Shown here in pieces: positions 25,052 to 34,168 of a stretch of 64,000 nt of DNA (position 1 is its first letter; each line of letters starts with the position of its first letter). A program made the position numbers and the translations under genes. Under the pieces are notes generated by a model. It worked only from the letters and a program-made list of their open reading frames with translations, ran no database searches and had not been told where the DNA came from. The stretch is from Eshraghiella sp045129695 (GTDB lineage: Bacteria; Bacillota; Clostridia; Lachnospirales; Lachnospiraceae), in NCBI GenBank assembly GCA_045129695.1, contig JBGVJZ010000039.1, forward strand, positions 45,563-109,562. The letters are read 5' to 3'.

Positions 25052-25846
25052 TTATTTATGGTACTGCATTCCCGTATGGTCTATCTCATAATTATCAGTA
25101 TAGATAAGTTCTGAAATCGGAACTATTTCATACCCCATTTCTTTTAACCCAACAATAACTCTCTCCAGTGCATCTTTGGTGTATTTGGCTCCGTTATGCA
25201 TAAGAATGATCGAACCGTTCTGCAGATTTTTGTGTTTAATAACTGTATTTACAATATTATCTGCCCCATAATCCTTCCAGTCAAGACTGTCCACTGACCA
25301 CTGTATTGTGTAATATCCACATTGTTCAGCTGACTTAATAAGATTATCATTGTAATCCCCATACGGTGGCCGAAACAGACACATTGACTTGCCGGTAAGC
25401 TCCTCCACCTTATTATGTACATCCATAATCTCCTCAACACATTCATCATAAGATAGTTTGCTCATTTGTTTATGGTTCTCGCTGTGATTTCCAAGGTCAT
25501 GCCCGGCTGCTGCAATTGACTTAACATCCTCAGGATATTTTTCTACCCAGCCTCCTGTCATAAAAAATGTTACCTTAACATCATATTTTGCCAATATATC
25601 CAGAATAGTCTGAGTATCATCATTCCCCCATGCTGCATCAAACGAAAGTGCAACCTTCTTTTCCTCCGTCTTGACACTGTAAATCGGCAATTCTCTATTA
25701 TTTTTCGCCGTTGTTACTGTTTTTTTGATAGAAAATAAAATTCCCCCCGCCAAAAGACCGATTCCCACAAAAAACAGCAGACCAATAACAATTTTACTGT
25801 TTTTAGCTGCTGTTTTAATTGTTGATAAACTACTTATTTTCATCAT
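25052..25846 (-). CDS. Polysaccharide deacetylase, PdaB-like
   Basis: The 264-residue protein has an N-terminal membrane anchor (KIVIGLLFFVGIGLLAGGILFSI) and a NodB domain. The first motif is ALSFDAAWGNDDT, the form found in the PdaB sporulation-type branch, in place of TFDDGP. The metal-binding HSENH (GNHSENHKQMSKL), RPPYGDYND and ILMHNGAKYT motifs follow. These enzymes deacetylate GlcNAc or MurNAc in peptidoglycan or related glycans outside the membrane. The ATG at 25846 or the adjacent one at 25843 is likely; both follow GGGTG. The PdaB-like form fits a spore-forming relative, but no other sporulation gene is adjacent. Confidence 0.9.
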   Translation of the reverse strand: MMKISSLSTIKTAAKNSKIVIGLLFFVGIGLLAGGILFSIKKTVTTAKNNRELPIYSVKTEEKKVALSFDAAWGNDDTQTILDILAKYDVKVTFFMTGGWVEKYPEDVKSIAAAGHDLGNHSENHKQMSKLSYDECVEEIMDVHNKVEELTGKSMCLFRPPYGDYNDNLIKSAEQCGYYTIQWSVDSLDWKDYGADNIVNTVIKHKNLQNGSIILMHNGAKYTKDALERVIVGLKEMGYEIVPISELIYTDNYEIDHTGMQYHK

Positions 25847-25905
25847 ACACACCCATATTCTAATATTGGTAAATTATATGAACCTGCATATTGTATCATT
25901 ACTTT

Positions 25906-28900
25906 TTATGAGAAAAATTTTTTCACAACGACTTTTTCCCTGCCTGACTTCTTAGCCTCATAAACAGCACTGTCTGCCATATGGTACAACTCCTGATATT
26001 CAGCTTTTTCCACCATACTGTATGCAACACCGATACTGGCAGTAACCTGCATTATCTTACCTCCCTGACTGTAGCTGTCTTTGAGCTTATCCAATGCCCA
26101 TTCAAGTTTATCCTCCAACGTACTCAACGGAATGTTTTTTACAAAGACTCCAAACTCATCCCCTGTAAACCTGCATATATAATCATAGTTAGAGAAAATT
26201 ATCTGTAATTTACGGGCTGTATGCTTAATTACCGTATCACCCATTTTAACATCCATACTATCATTAAAGGCTTTAAAATGATCCAAATCGATTAATATAA
26301 ATGCATCACTCTTGGCTGAATGTTCCCTTAAATATTTATCTGTTAACTCTTTTAAAGATTTTCCATTAAGCAATCCTGTCAGGCTGTCCGTATTCATACC
26401 TTCTTCAGGTAAAATTGCATCTTCTTTTTCAACATTAATTCTCGTTACACGACACATAATGGAAATCATTATGCCATCGCTGATTATAGGAACAGAAGAT
26501 ATTTTTGCCCATACAAAGTTTCCTTCTGCATTCTGAACACGAACGTTACGTAAATTTGCAACATTTTTCTTGAAAAGATTCTGTGATGCCTCCCCTATTT
26601 TAAATCGGTCTTCCGGATGTACTCCCCACAGATTCATTAATTTCTCTATTGATATATTCTCAATAGTCTTTCCTACACTCCAGCCCAATGTATTATTTTC
26701 ACTACCGGTTATACAGCAGCTTCTGTCAATAAGATTAAAATCATATACAATTTCATCATTACTTTCTATCAAAGCATTCATCCTTAACTGTGAAAGCAAT
26801 GTTGATTTTGTTCTATACTTCCTAACCTCACGGCGGACGTTATCCGTGTTGCATATAACAACTGCAGTGGCCAGCTTTTCATCATCATTCTCTATAATTC
26901 TGAAATTAAACATAAACCAGTTCTCATCAACGCAAGGATCAAGACTTTTCGAATCAAGCTTCGCCTTGAAATTAATCTTGACGCTGTCATTGACATTGAG
27001 CTTTGAAAGAGCCTCCAACGATGCATGTTTCCTAAATTCTTTAATCTCCTCAGCTTCCATATAAGGAAACATCTCTTTCTCACAAAATTCCCTCCATGTA
27101 ACATTTACCTCATGGGATTCAATAATTCCGTTTTCGTTACCATTAAAGGTATGCATAATTCCTGTTTTAAGAGTTATAACCAAAGCAGCAATGTATGTGT
27201 CATCAATGGCATTGTACAGAAATCTCTGCGAATCAATGACAATATTAAGGAATTCATCCTTTTGTTCTATGTATGCCTGTTCATGTGCCATGACATCCGT
27301 ATCATACATAGTTGTAATAATGGCAGCTTTTTCATTATTTATATCTACAATACTGAATCTGGTTGTATAATAGAAACATTTATCAGAAAAAGACTTCTTA
27401 TATGTATCATAATAGCTCTTATAATTATATATAAAAACTTCTCCAGCCTCTGCTTTAGAGAGCACACTTCTCTTACCGATATTAGCAAGTCTCTGCCTGT
27501 CTTCCGGAACCATTCCTGAAAGCATTCTTTGAAATATTGCATCCCAATCATCCGATAGTGGTTTTTCAATAATTTTACCATTATCTACAACATAGAATAC
27601 ACCCTTCCAGGTCTTCATGCTTATCTTGATAACATCAGTAAGGTTATTCATTACTGCATTACTAAACAGTTCCTCCAGGTTCTCATTCTTAATTGCAGTT
27701 TCCGTCAATCGCTGCTCCTGCTCCTGTAAGTTTTTGACATTTTCATCAATATTTTTAATTCTTCCTACATATGAAATAAGGATACCATCTTCATCATACA
27801 GAGGCATTAATGATATTTCGCACCAGATATATTCGCCATCAGTACACCTTAATTGAGCCTTGTCGTATTTGATTCCATTTACCGTAAGTTCTTTACCGTA
27901 ATTCTCATACAATCTGTCCACATCATCAGGATGCACACGCAGCACCTTCATAAGAGTATCATATGTCAAATCTTCCACCTGATTAGGAATCTCCCAGCCA
28001 AACGTTGATTTAATCTTATCTGATGATACTCCTGAATTTTTCTCAAGTCCTATTTCATAAATCATGTCATCTGATTTATCAACAATCAGCTGATATCTCT
28101 TCTTCTGCAAACGCATAAGTGAAGCTTCGTTTCTATGCTTTCTGTTATGTCTGATATTAATCGTAATAATGTATATCAGAATACTTATTATTATTATCAG
28201 AAAGATTGATGCCGCAATCAAAAGATAACGATATTTATATAATATATCCTTAAATCCAAATTCATATTTATATTTAAGAGTGTTACTAATTACAATATTA
28301 TCAATTTCATTGTCGCTTATCTCAGCAATTGCCTTATCAAGTATATTTATAAGCATAAGCTGCTCTTTTTCAGATAAATATGAATTCTCATAAGAAATTG
28401 TTGCAAAACACAACTCATCCTCTATGCCTTCGGCAGGCACAACTACAAAGTTCTCATACTGTGGTATTGACATCATATAATCAACATTGTACTGATTATG
28501 AACTAACAGGTCCACATCCCCATTTCTTACTGCCTCAAAACATTCTTCAATATTGTCATATGTAATAATATTAAAGTTCGGATACTTCTCCTGCACCACC
28601 TTTGACAATGTAGCAGAGCCTGTTGCAATAGCCACTTTAAAAGAGCTATTCTCACTAAATTGCACATCATTCTTACTTACAAAAACTTTTTTGCTTGAAA
28701 AATATGGTGCACTAAGATGAAGTGATTCAACATTTAAATTGGCACTGTTATACTCAACTCCGGATATAAGATCTATCTTATTCTCCATAAAATAATCATT
28801 ACTAATCTGTCCATAGGATATTGGGACATACTCAAATTTCAATCCTGTGATATCTGAAATTCTGTCAAAAACAGTTCTTGAAATTCCTGCCAATTCATTA

Positions 28901-29772
28901 TTATCATTGAAGGACAAAGGAATTCTTCCCTGAATATATGCAAGTCTTATTGTCTTACAATTATCAATAAATTTCTTCTCCTCCTTGGAATAATTCTGTA
29001 TTCCGTAAGAAGAAAAATAATTCTCCTCCATGTTGTCAATCTCTCTGGAATATGTATTTTCAACATATTGCATTGCACTGTTAAGTTCATCCATTAATTC
29101 ATAATTGTCATCCCATGTCAGGTAATACATAAGTGAAGAATAAAATTTTGAAATAACATTATATTTATCATTAACAGACATGAGTGATGTAATGGAAAAA
29201 TCGGTTTCTCCACTCATCATGGCATTTAATGCCTCAGTGGCCGTCTTATAATTAACCACCTGCATTTCCAATCCTTTATATTCCATAAAGTTAAGAAATT
29301 TTTCGGTTATAGGGTAATTCTCGGGCACGGATATTGTCTTACCCTGTAACAGCTCAAAATCATCATAATCATACTCGTTGCCGTCTGCCCTGGATATAAT
29401 CGCATAATAACCGGTTCCCAGCGGAAAACCACTATATTCAAATCCGTCAAGCCTTTTATCACCAAAAAGTGCCGGCGCAATAAGGTCAATCTCCTTATTT
29501 GCAAGCATTGCAAGTCCATTATCAAAGTTCTTGACATCAACAAATTCATATTCCCAGCCTGTATAATTGGCGATAAGTTTAAGATAATCCACATTATATC
29601 CCTTAAATTCGCCATTTTCGTCATAATACTGAAAGCCTTCCAGCTCAAAGAAGCCAACTCTGATGACTTTCTTATTCTCTGCATACACGTTGTCCGACGA
29701 TAAATTAAACAGTCCTGTTACCAATACAAGCATTAATAAAATTGAAATAAATTTTCCAGTTACATTCTTCAT
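25906..29772 (-). CDS. Large sensor diguanylate cyclase with two periplasmic-binding-like domains
   Basis: The 1288-residue protein has a signal sequence, then two SBP_bac_3-like ligand domains: about 35-265 (IRVGFFELEGFQYYDENGEFKGYNVDYL) and about 280-510 (IRLAYIQGRIPLSFNDNNELAGIS). A membrane helix (YLLIAASIFLIIIISILIYII, about 525-550) and several PAS-like segments follow, with repeated blocks such as DGEYIWCEISLMPLYDEDG and EGNFVWAKISSVPIISDG. A C-terminal GGDEF domain (about 1125-1288) carries DLDHFKAFNDS and RFTGDEF in place of GGDEF. The Arg of the inhibitory RxxD site is missing. It probably turns an extracellular amino acid or similar ligand into a c-di-GMP signal, if the TGDEF active site works. 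It stands alone between the deacetylase and hypA. Confidence 0.9.
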   Translation of the reverse strand: MKNVTGKFISILLMLVLVTGLFNLSSDNVYAENKKVIRVGFFELEGFQYYDENGEFKGYNVDYLKLIANYTGWEYEFVDVKNFDNGLAMLANKEIDLIAPALFGDKRLDGFEYSGFPLGTGYYAIISRADGNEYDYDDFELLQGKTISVPENYPITEKFLNFMEYKGLEMQVVNYKTATEALNAMMSGETDFSITSLMSVNDKYNVISKFYSSLMYYLTWDDNYELMDELNSAMQYVENTYSREIDNMEENYFSSYGIQNYSKEEKKFIDNCKTIRLAYIQGRIPLSFNDNNELAGISRTVFDRISDITGLKFEYVPISYGQISNDYFMENKIDLISGVEYNSANLNVESLHLSAPYFSSKKVFVSKNDVQFSENSSFKVAIATGSATLSKVVQEKYPNFNIITYDNIEECFEAVRNGDVDLLVHNQYNVDYMMSIPQYENFVVVPAEGIEDELCFATISYENSYLSEKEQLMLINILDKAIAEISDNEIDNIVISNTLKYKYEFGFKDILYKYRYLLIAASIFLIIIISILIYIITINIRHNRKHRNEASLMRLQKKRYQLIVDKSDDMIYEIGLEKNSGVSSDKIKSTFGWEIPNQVEDLTYDTLMKVLRVHPDDVDRLYENYGKELTVNGIKYDKAQLRCTDGEYIWCEISLMPLYDEDGILISYVGRIKNIDENVKNLQEQEQRLTETAIKNENLEELFSNAVMNNLTDVIKISMKTWKGVFYVVDNGKIIEKPLSDDWDAIFQRMLSGMVPEDRQRLANIGKRSVLSKAEAGEVFIYNYKSYYDTYKKSFSDKCFYYTTRFSIVDINNEKAAIITTMYDTDVMAHEQAYIEQKDEFLNIVIDSQRFLYNAIDDTYIAALVITLKTGIMHTFNGNENGIIESHEVNVTWREFCEKEMFPYMEAEEIKEFRKHASLEALSKLNVNDSVKINFKAKLDSKSLDPCVDENWFMFNFRIIENDDEKLATAVVICNTDNVRREVRKYRTKSTLLSQLRMNALIESNDEIVYDFNLIDRSCCITGSENNTLGWSVGKTIENISIEKLMNLWGVHPEDRFKIGEASQNLFKKNVANLRNVRVQNAEGNFVWAKISSVPIISDGIMISIMCRVTRINVEKEDAILPEEGMNTDSLTGLLNGKSLKELTDKYLREHSAKSDAFILIDLDHFKAFNDSMDVKMGDTVIKHTARKLQIIFSNYDYICRFTGDEFGVFVKNIPLSTLEDKLEWALDKLKDSYSQGGKIMQVTASIGVAYSMVEKAEYQELYHMADSAVYEAKKSGREKVVVKKFFS

Positions 29773-29797
29773 AGTACTAACCAGCCTTACGTATTAT

Positions 29798-30148
29798 TTA
29801 CTCATCTTCAGTCTCTATTTCAAGACTTTCCACCGAAAAACCTTTACCTGAGGTTATATCAGCATCCATACCTTTGCAGAACGGACACCTTAATCTGTGA
29901 TATTCCGGCTTAAACTCTTTATTACAGGTTCTGCATCTTAGCACAGCCTGTTCAATAATAAATTCCAGTTTTGCCCCATACGCAGGTGTGTCCTCACTTA
30001 AAAGTGAAAAATACTCCTCAATACATTCCGGAACATATGCTGATAATTCACCCATCTTAATCTGTACTCTGCCAACCTTTACAGCTTTATACCGGGCCAT
30101 TTCATCAAGTATAATTTTCAATATGGCTTCTGTTACGGATAATTCATG
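29798..30148 (-). CDS. hypA: Hydrogenase maturation nickel metallochaperone HypA
   Basis: The 116-residue protein matches HypA/HybF. It begins MHELSVTEAILKII, with the nickel-binding His at position 2, and has the zinc site Cys73-x2-Cys76 and Cys89-x2-Cys92 (CRTCN and CPFC). HypA hands nickel to the HypB/hydrogenase large subunit during NiFe-cluster assembly. ATG 30148 is chosen because the conserved MHE must be at the N-terminus; the frame remains open for seven codons upstream. No hypB-F or hydrogenase structural gene lies in the window, so it is an orphan here. Confidence 0.92.
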   Translation of the reverse strand, partial: HELSVTEAILKIILDEMARYKAVKVGRVQIKMGELSAYVPECIEEYFSLLSEDTPAYGAKLEFIIEQAVLRCRTCNKEFKPEYHRLRCPFCKGMDADITSGKGFSVESLEIETEDE

Positions 30149-30299
30149 CATTACACACCTCTGTATCAATTTGAAGCTGCGGTCACTGCCGCATTACCGG
30201 CTGCAATATTGTCATCGCTCCCAAATATAGGACTATTCTATCATATATTTATGAAAATATCTTCAACTTTTGTAAATATTTTTATATTCTTATACATCA

Positions 30300-30323
30300 A
30301 AAGCCGTGGATAACCACGGCTTT
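30300..30323 (-). terminator. Terminator after the zinc-ribbon repeat protein gene
   Basis: A 10-bp stem AAAGCCGTGG/CCACGGCTTT with a 4-base loop, followed on the minus strand by TGATGTATAAG. It lies 17 bases beyond the stop at 30340. The T-tract is short, but the stem is strong. Confidence 0.75.
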
Positions 30324-30339
30324 AAATCTCATATAATAA

Positions 30340-31626
30340 TTAATGTCTGGATGTACCACATGCACAGGTTCCGACATAATTGCGGTTAATTCTGTTGCAG
30401 ACATTACATCTCCACTCTGTTTCTGAAATCTGTGTAGAATTACTTACATCCACACGGGAAGATGCCGGCATTGGAATGTCAGCTTTAGCTTTAGCATTAG
30501 CTGCTGCAGCAGCTTCTTCTGCTGCTCTTGCAGCTGCAACATCATAATCATCGGAATTAAAATCAAGGTTCGGAGTCTTTGGTTCTTCTTTAACCGGCGT
30601 TGTTGAAATATTATCCTTTGGTGCCAGCCTTACTGTACTTCTCAGTGCCTCCTCAACCCGTGACTGACTGTTATTAATCATCGAGCTGCCGGTAGAACCA
30701 TATGTACTATTATTAATACGTGTATTTCCGCATTCACATGTACCCACAAACTTTGGATTAACTCTGCCACATAACTTACATACCCAGTTAGAGCCTCCTG
30801 AAACAGGACCAATTACTCTCTTCTCAACTTCATCGCCTAAAACTTCATCATCATCGTCATCCTGTACAGGTCTTGAATACACTTCATCAACTGATGGTCT
30901 GCTTATCGCTGCCTCAACTGACGGTCTGCTTATTGCTGCCTCAACTGACGGTCTGCTTATCACTGCCTCCTCATCCTTTGCCTCAGCCTTCTGCTGCGTT
31001 ACAGGTGTAACAGGCTGTGGGGATACTGTTCCATGTTCCGGTTCTTCAGGCTGTTTCGGTGCTTCAGGCTGTTTCGGTACTTCAGGCTGTTTCGGTGCTA
31101 CTCCGTATACAGACTCTTTAGTTGTATCTGATACAGCTCCGTACTCAGATTCTTTATGTGCTTTCGATACTCCATAAGCAGGTGTATATGCCACATTAGC
31201 TTCCGCACCTCTAAATGCTGCTACCTTATTATCATCAGCAGTGACTGCATTTTTCTTAAGTTCATCCTTAACCAGTGCAGCCAGAACAGCCATTAATTCT
31301 GCTTTAACAACCTCCTGTGGAATTTCACAGGCTTTTTTGTTGTTTTTATTTGCCTCAGCCTCAATAACCTCTTCAATTATGTACTTTTGATTCTGACTGA
31401 TTCTTATATTTTTAATAATATTTGCAATACCTACAAGACAAAGTCCAAGCAAAAACGAAATAATTAATATCGTTATTGCCAGTGTTTCTGATTCCTTAAT
31501 CAAAGTTACACTCCATGCTGCGGAGGCAATCATAAAAATAATTGCAATTGCAAAAAGTGCACCTCCTAATCCTGACTTTGTACCTGTAGTCTTAGATGTA
31601 ACTACATACTTTTTTTTCATTTCCAT
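30340..31626 (-). CDS. Membrane protein with proline-rich repeats and two C-terminal zinc ribbons
   Basis: The 428-residue protein has two N-terminal membrane helices (ALFAIAIIFMIASAAWSVTLI and ILIISFLLGLCLVGIANII). A long low-complexity linker follows, containing PKQPEVPKQPEAPKQPEEPE-type repeats and three copies of SRPSVEAAI. Two similar zinc ribbons close it: CKLCGRVNPKFVGTCECG (about 285) and CNVCNRINRNYVGTCACG at the extreme C-terminus. Both C-x2-C...C-x-C units share the NxxFVGTCxCG pattern, a sign of internal duplication. The function is unknown. Start 31626 has GGAGA ten bases upstream. It is a separate transcription unit, with its own terminator. Confidence 0.75.
   Translation of the reverse strand: MEMKKKYVVTSKTTGTKSGLGGALFAIAIIFMIASAAWSVTLIKESETLAITILIISFLLGLCLVGIANIIKNIRISQNQKYIIEEVIEAEANKNNKKACEIPQEVVKAELMAVLAALVKDELKKNAVTADDNKVAAFRGAEANVAYTPAYGVSKAHKESEYGAVSDTTKESVYGVAPKQPEVPKQPEAPKQPEEPEHGTVSPQPVTPVTQQKAEAKDEEAVISRPSVEAAISRPSVEAAISRPSVDEVYSRPVQDDDDDEVLGDEVEKRVIGPVSGGSNWVCKLCGRVNPKFVGTCECGNTRINNSTYGSTGSSMINNSQSRVEEALRSTVRLAPKDNISTTPVKEEPKTPNLDFNSDDYDVAAARAAEEAAAAANAKAKADIPMPASSRVDVSNSTQISETEWRCNVCNRINRNYVGTCACGTSRH
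30881..30962 (-). repeat. Tandem 27-bp repeats encoding SRPSVEAAI
   Basis: Three near-identical 27-bp units, followed by a diverged fourth (SRPSVDEVY), lie head to tail within the zinc-ribbon membrane protein gene. The units differ by single bases. Slippage would change linker length in steps of nine residues. Confidence 0.8.
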
Positions 31627-31733
31627 GTTATATCTCTCCTTCTCCATTCACGTATTCAAATAATATAACCGAATAATACTATATTAATATCTTCAACTAA
31701 AAAAGTCAATATCTTACATTAACATATTGCGTA

Positions 31734-32447
31734 TTATAAATTTAATTCTCTGATATATTTAATTAATTTATCAAAGCCACCATTCTCAAATTGCGATATA
31801 TCCACATTATCCTTATTAATAAGGCAGTCTGTAAGAAGAAAGCCTTTCATTCCAAGGCTTGTTGCCACCATATCCTCCCTTGCATCATTTCCAACCATCA
31901 GACATTCCTCAGGTTCACAACCCGTTTTATTGAGAATTTCTCTGTAATAATCAGGATTTGGCTTACAATGTGAAGAATTTTCATATGTTGTATATAATTC
32001 AAAATCTTCCGGCTTAAGTCCGGCAAATCTGATTCTTGTCTCGGTTGCAATTGCCGGAAATATCGGATTCGTGGCACACACAACTCTGTATCCAAGCTTT
32101 TTGGAAAGTGCAATTACCTCTGCAGCAGCTTCATTAAACCCACAATATTTATTAATGCACTTAAACTCATTGACATAGAAATCATCAAAATACTGCATAT
32201 CAGATTTTACCCTGTCACCATATATACTCTCAAACACCTCCCAGAAAACCTCCATATTGAGTCGGCTTCCATCATTCATAACCATTGCCTTAGTGCCGGC
32301 CCATATTGCCTTAACCAGTTCCTGCGGTTTATAACCACGAGGCTCAAGCTTATGGGAGAGCATTCCAAAATACCCTTTTGTAAATTCTTCTTCATCCATA
32401 GGAAGCAGAGTTCCGTCCAAATCAAATAAAATTGTTGTAATTTTCAT
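31734..32447 (-). CDS. HAD family hydrolase
   Basis: The 237-residue protein is a HAD phosphatase with motif I LFDLDGTLLPMD (both Asp present, residues 8-10), motif II region VVCATNPIF, the motif III Lys in SSHCKPNPDYY and motif IV VGNDAREDM. The helical cap between motifs I and II places it in the class of small phosphoglycolate-phosphatase-like enzymes. The substrate cannot be read from sequence. ATG 32447 has AGGAG seven bases upstream; the frame extends to 32474 without a better start. It lies downstream of eno, separated by a terminator. Confidence 0.9.
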   Translation of the reverse strand: MKITTILFDLDGTLLPMDEEEFTKGYFGMLSHKLEPRGYKPQELVKAIWAGTKAMVMNDGSRLNMEVFWEVFESIYGDRVKSDMQYFDDFYVNEFKCINKYCGFNEAAAEVIALSKKLGYRVVCATNPIFPAIATETRIRFAGLKPEDFELYTTYENSSHCKPNPDYYREILNKTGCEPEECLMVGNDAREDMVATSLGMKGFLLTDCLINKDNVDISQFENGGFDKLIKYIRELNL

Positions 32448-32524
32448 ACCAATCTCCTGTGTATTATATTTCATTTAAGACTTTGCCATGAGGCATGCTA
32501 AACGGATAGCACAAATAAAAGTGT

Positions 32525-32567
32525 ACAGCATATACGAAATTGTAATAACATCAGACGTATATGCTGT
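32525..32567 (-). terminator. Probable terminator after eno
   Basis: A perfect 12-bp stem (ACAGCATATACG/CGTATATGCTGT) with a 19-base loop is followed on the minus strand by ACACTTTTATTTG. It lies 70 bases beyond the eno stop. The long loop keeps confidence moderate. Confidence 0.6.
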
Positions 32568-32635
32568 ATTATAAATTATTATTTTATTTTCGCACTCTCC
32601 GGCACATTTTTTGTACCATTATATCATTAAACTGG

Positions 32636-33994
32636 TTATTTTTCAAAGTTAAAAGCACTTTTACCCGGATACGGAGCAATTATTCCAAGCTCCTGCTCAA
32701 TTTTCAAAAGTCGGTTATATTTTGCAACTCTGTCCGTTCTGCATGGTGCACCGGTTTTAATCTGACAGCAGTTTAAAGCAACTGCCAGATCTGCAATTGT
32801 TGTATCTTCAGTCTCGCCTGAGCGATGTGACATCACCGCTGTATAACCGCACTTATGGGCAAGCTTAACTGCCTCAAGAGTCTCTGTTACTGTTCCAATC
32901 TGGTTTAACTTAATAAGAATGGAATTAGCACATTTGTCATTAATTCCTTTTCTAAGCCTTTCTGTATTGGTAACAAACAAATCATCTCCCACAAGCTGTA
33001 CCCTGTCGCCAAGTCTCTCTGTCAATTTTGACCAGCCCTCCCAGTCTGATTCGTCCAAACCGTCCTCAATTGAATAAATAGGATATTTTTCACACAATTT
33101 TTCATAAAGTACAATCATCTCATCAGTGCTTCTGCACACCTGTGTCTTAACCGTGTCCGGCGTCGCCGCTTCATCACAATTACAATTCTTCTGAATGAGT
33201 TTACTTTCTCCCGGGAAATAATACATTCCCGAATTTTCTTCATACAGCTCTGAAGCGGCTGCATCCATTGCAAAAACAACATCCTTACCACACTCATATC
33301 CTGCAGCATTTACAGCTCTGGTTAAATATTCAAACACCTCAAAGGCATCCTTTAAATCAGGTGCAAAACCGCCTTCATCACCAACAGCAGTTGATTTACC
33401 ATCCTTATCCAGAAGTTTTTTAAGTGTGTGATAGATTTCAGCACCCATTCTCAGACCTTCTGAAAAACAGCATGCTCCTACAGGCATAATCATAAACTCC
33501 TGAAAATCAACGGTATTCTTCGCATGCACACCTCCGTTAAGAATATTCATCATTGGAACCGGCATCCGGTTTCCATTAATTCCTCCTATAAAACGGTATA
33601 GTGGCATATTGCAGGACTTGGCAGCTGCATTAGCTGCAGCAATAGAAACAGCAAGAATTGCATTAGCTCCCAAATTAGACTTATCCGTTGTATTATCTGC
33701 TTCTCTCATTGAAAAATCAATTCCGTATAAATCAAGTGCATCCCTGCCACAAACAGCCTTTTTAATATCTGTATTTATATTTTTAACCGCTTTCTGCACG
33801 CCCTTTCCCATATATCGTTTATCATCCAAATCCCTAAGCTCAAGTGCCTCATATTCTCCTGTAGACGCACCGCTTGGTGCAATTCCCTTTCCCACTGTTC
33901 CGTCAGAAAGATAAACCTCTGCCTCAACAGTCGGATTCCCTCTTGAGTCAAGAACCTCATACCCCTTAACATCCTGAATAATAACATTGAACAT
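32636..33994 (-). CDS. eno: Enolase with an unusual insert
   Basis: The 452-residue protein is phosphopyruvate hydratase, converting 2-phosphoglycerate to phosphoenolpyruvate in glycolysis. Family motifs are intact: YEVLDSRGNPTVEAEV, GAILAVSIA, GVHAKNTVDFQEFMI, AVGDEGGFAP (catalytic Glu), FAMDAAASE (metal Asp), SIEDGLDESDW, LVGDDLFVTN, LIKLNQIGTVTE and the closing SHRSGETED. It is about 20 residues longer than typical bacterial enolases. The extra residues are a Cys-containing insert after YYFPGESK (about residues 262-285, with NCNCDEAATPDT and VC). GGAGG lies six bases before the ATG. Confidence 0.96.
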   Translation of the reverse strand: MFNVIIQDVKGYEVLDSRGNPTVEAEVYLSDGTVGKGIAPSGASTGEYEALELRDLDDKRYMGKGVQKAVKNINTDIKKAVCGRDALDLYGIDFSMREADNTTDKSNLGANAILAVSIAAANAAAKSCNMPLYRFIGGINGNRMPVPMMNILNGGVHAKNTVDFQEFMIMPVGACCFSEGLRMGAEIYHTLKKLLDKDGKSTAVGDEGGFAPDLKDAFEVFEYLTRAVNAAGYECGKDVVFAMDAAASELYEENSGMYYFPGESKLIQKNCNCDEAATPDTVKTQVCRSTDEMIVLYEKLCEKYPIYSIEDGLDESDWEGWSKLTERLGDRVQLVGDDLFVTNTERLRKGINDKCANSILIKLNQIGTVTETLEAVKLAHKCGYTAVMSHRSGETEDTTIADLAVALNCCQIKTGAPCRTDRVAKYNRLLKIEQELGIIAPYPGKSAFNFEK

Positions 33995-34168
33995 AATCTG
34001 CCTCCAAAAATATTTTATTCTAAAATTTTATCCTGTTTCTACTGCCGCTATTCAGCAAAAACATAGATATTGCAGAATATCTTTTTCTGGGTATCAGCTA
34101 TGGAATATATACAGGTACAATGCTCACAAGATTCCTTACTGCCGGTACATTCTGATACATACTTATGG

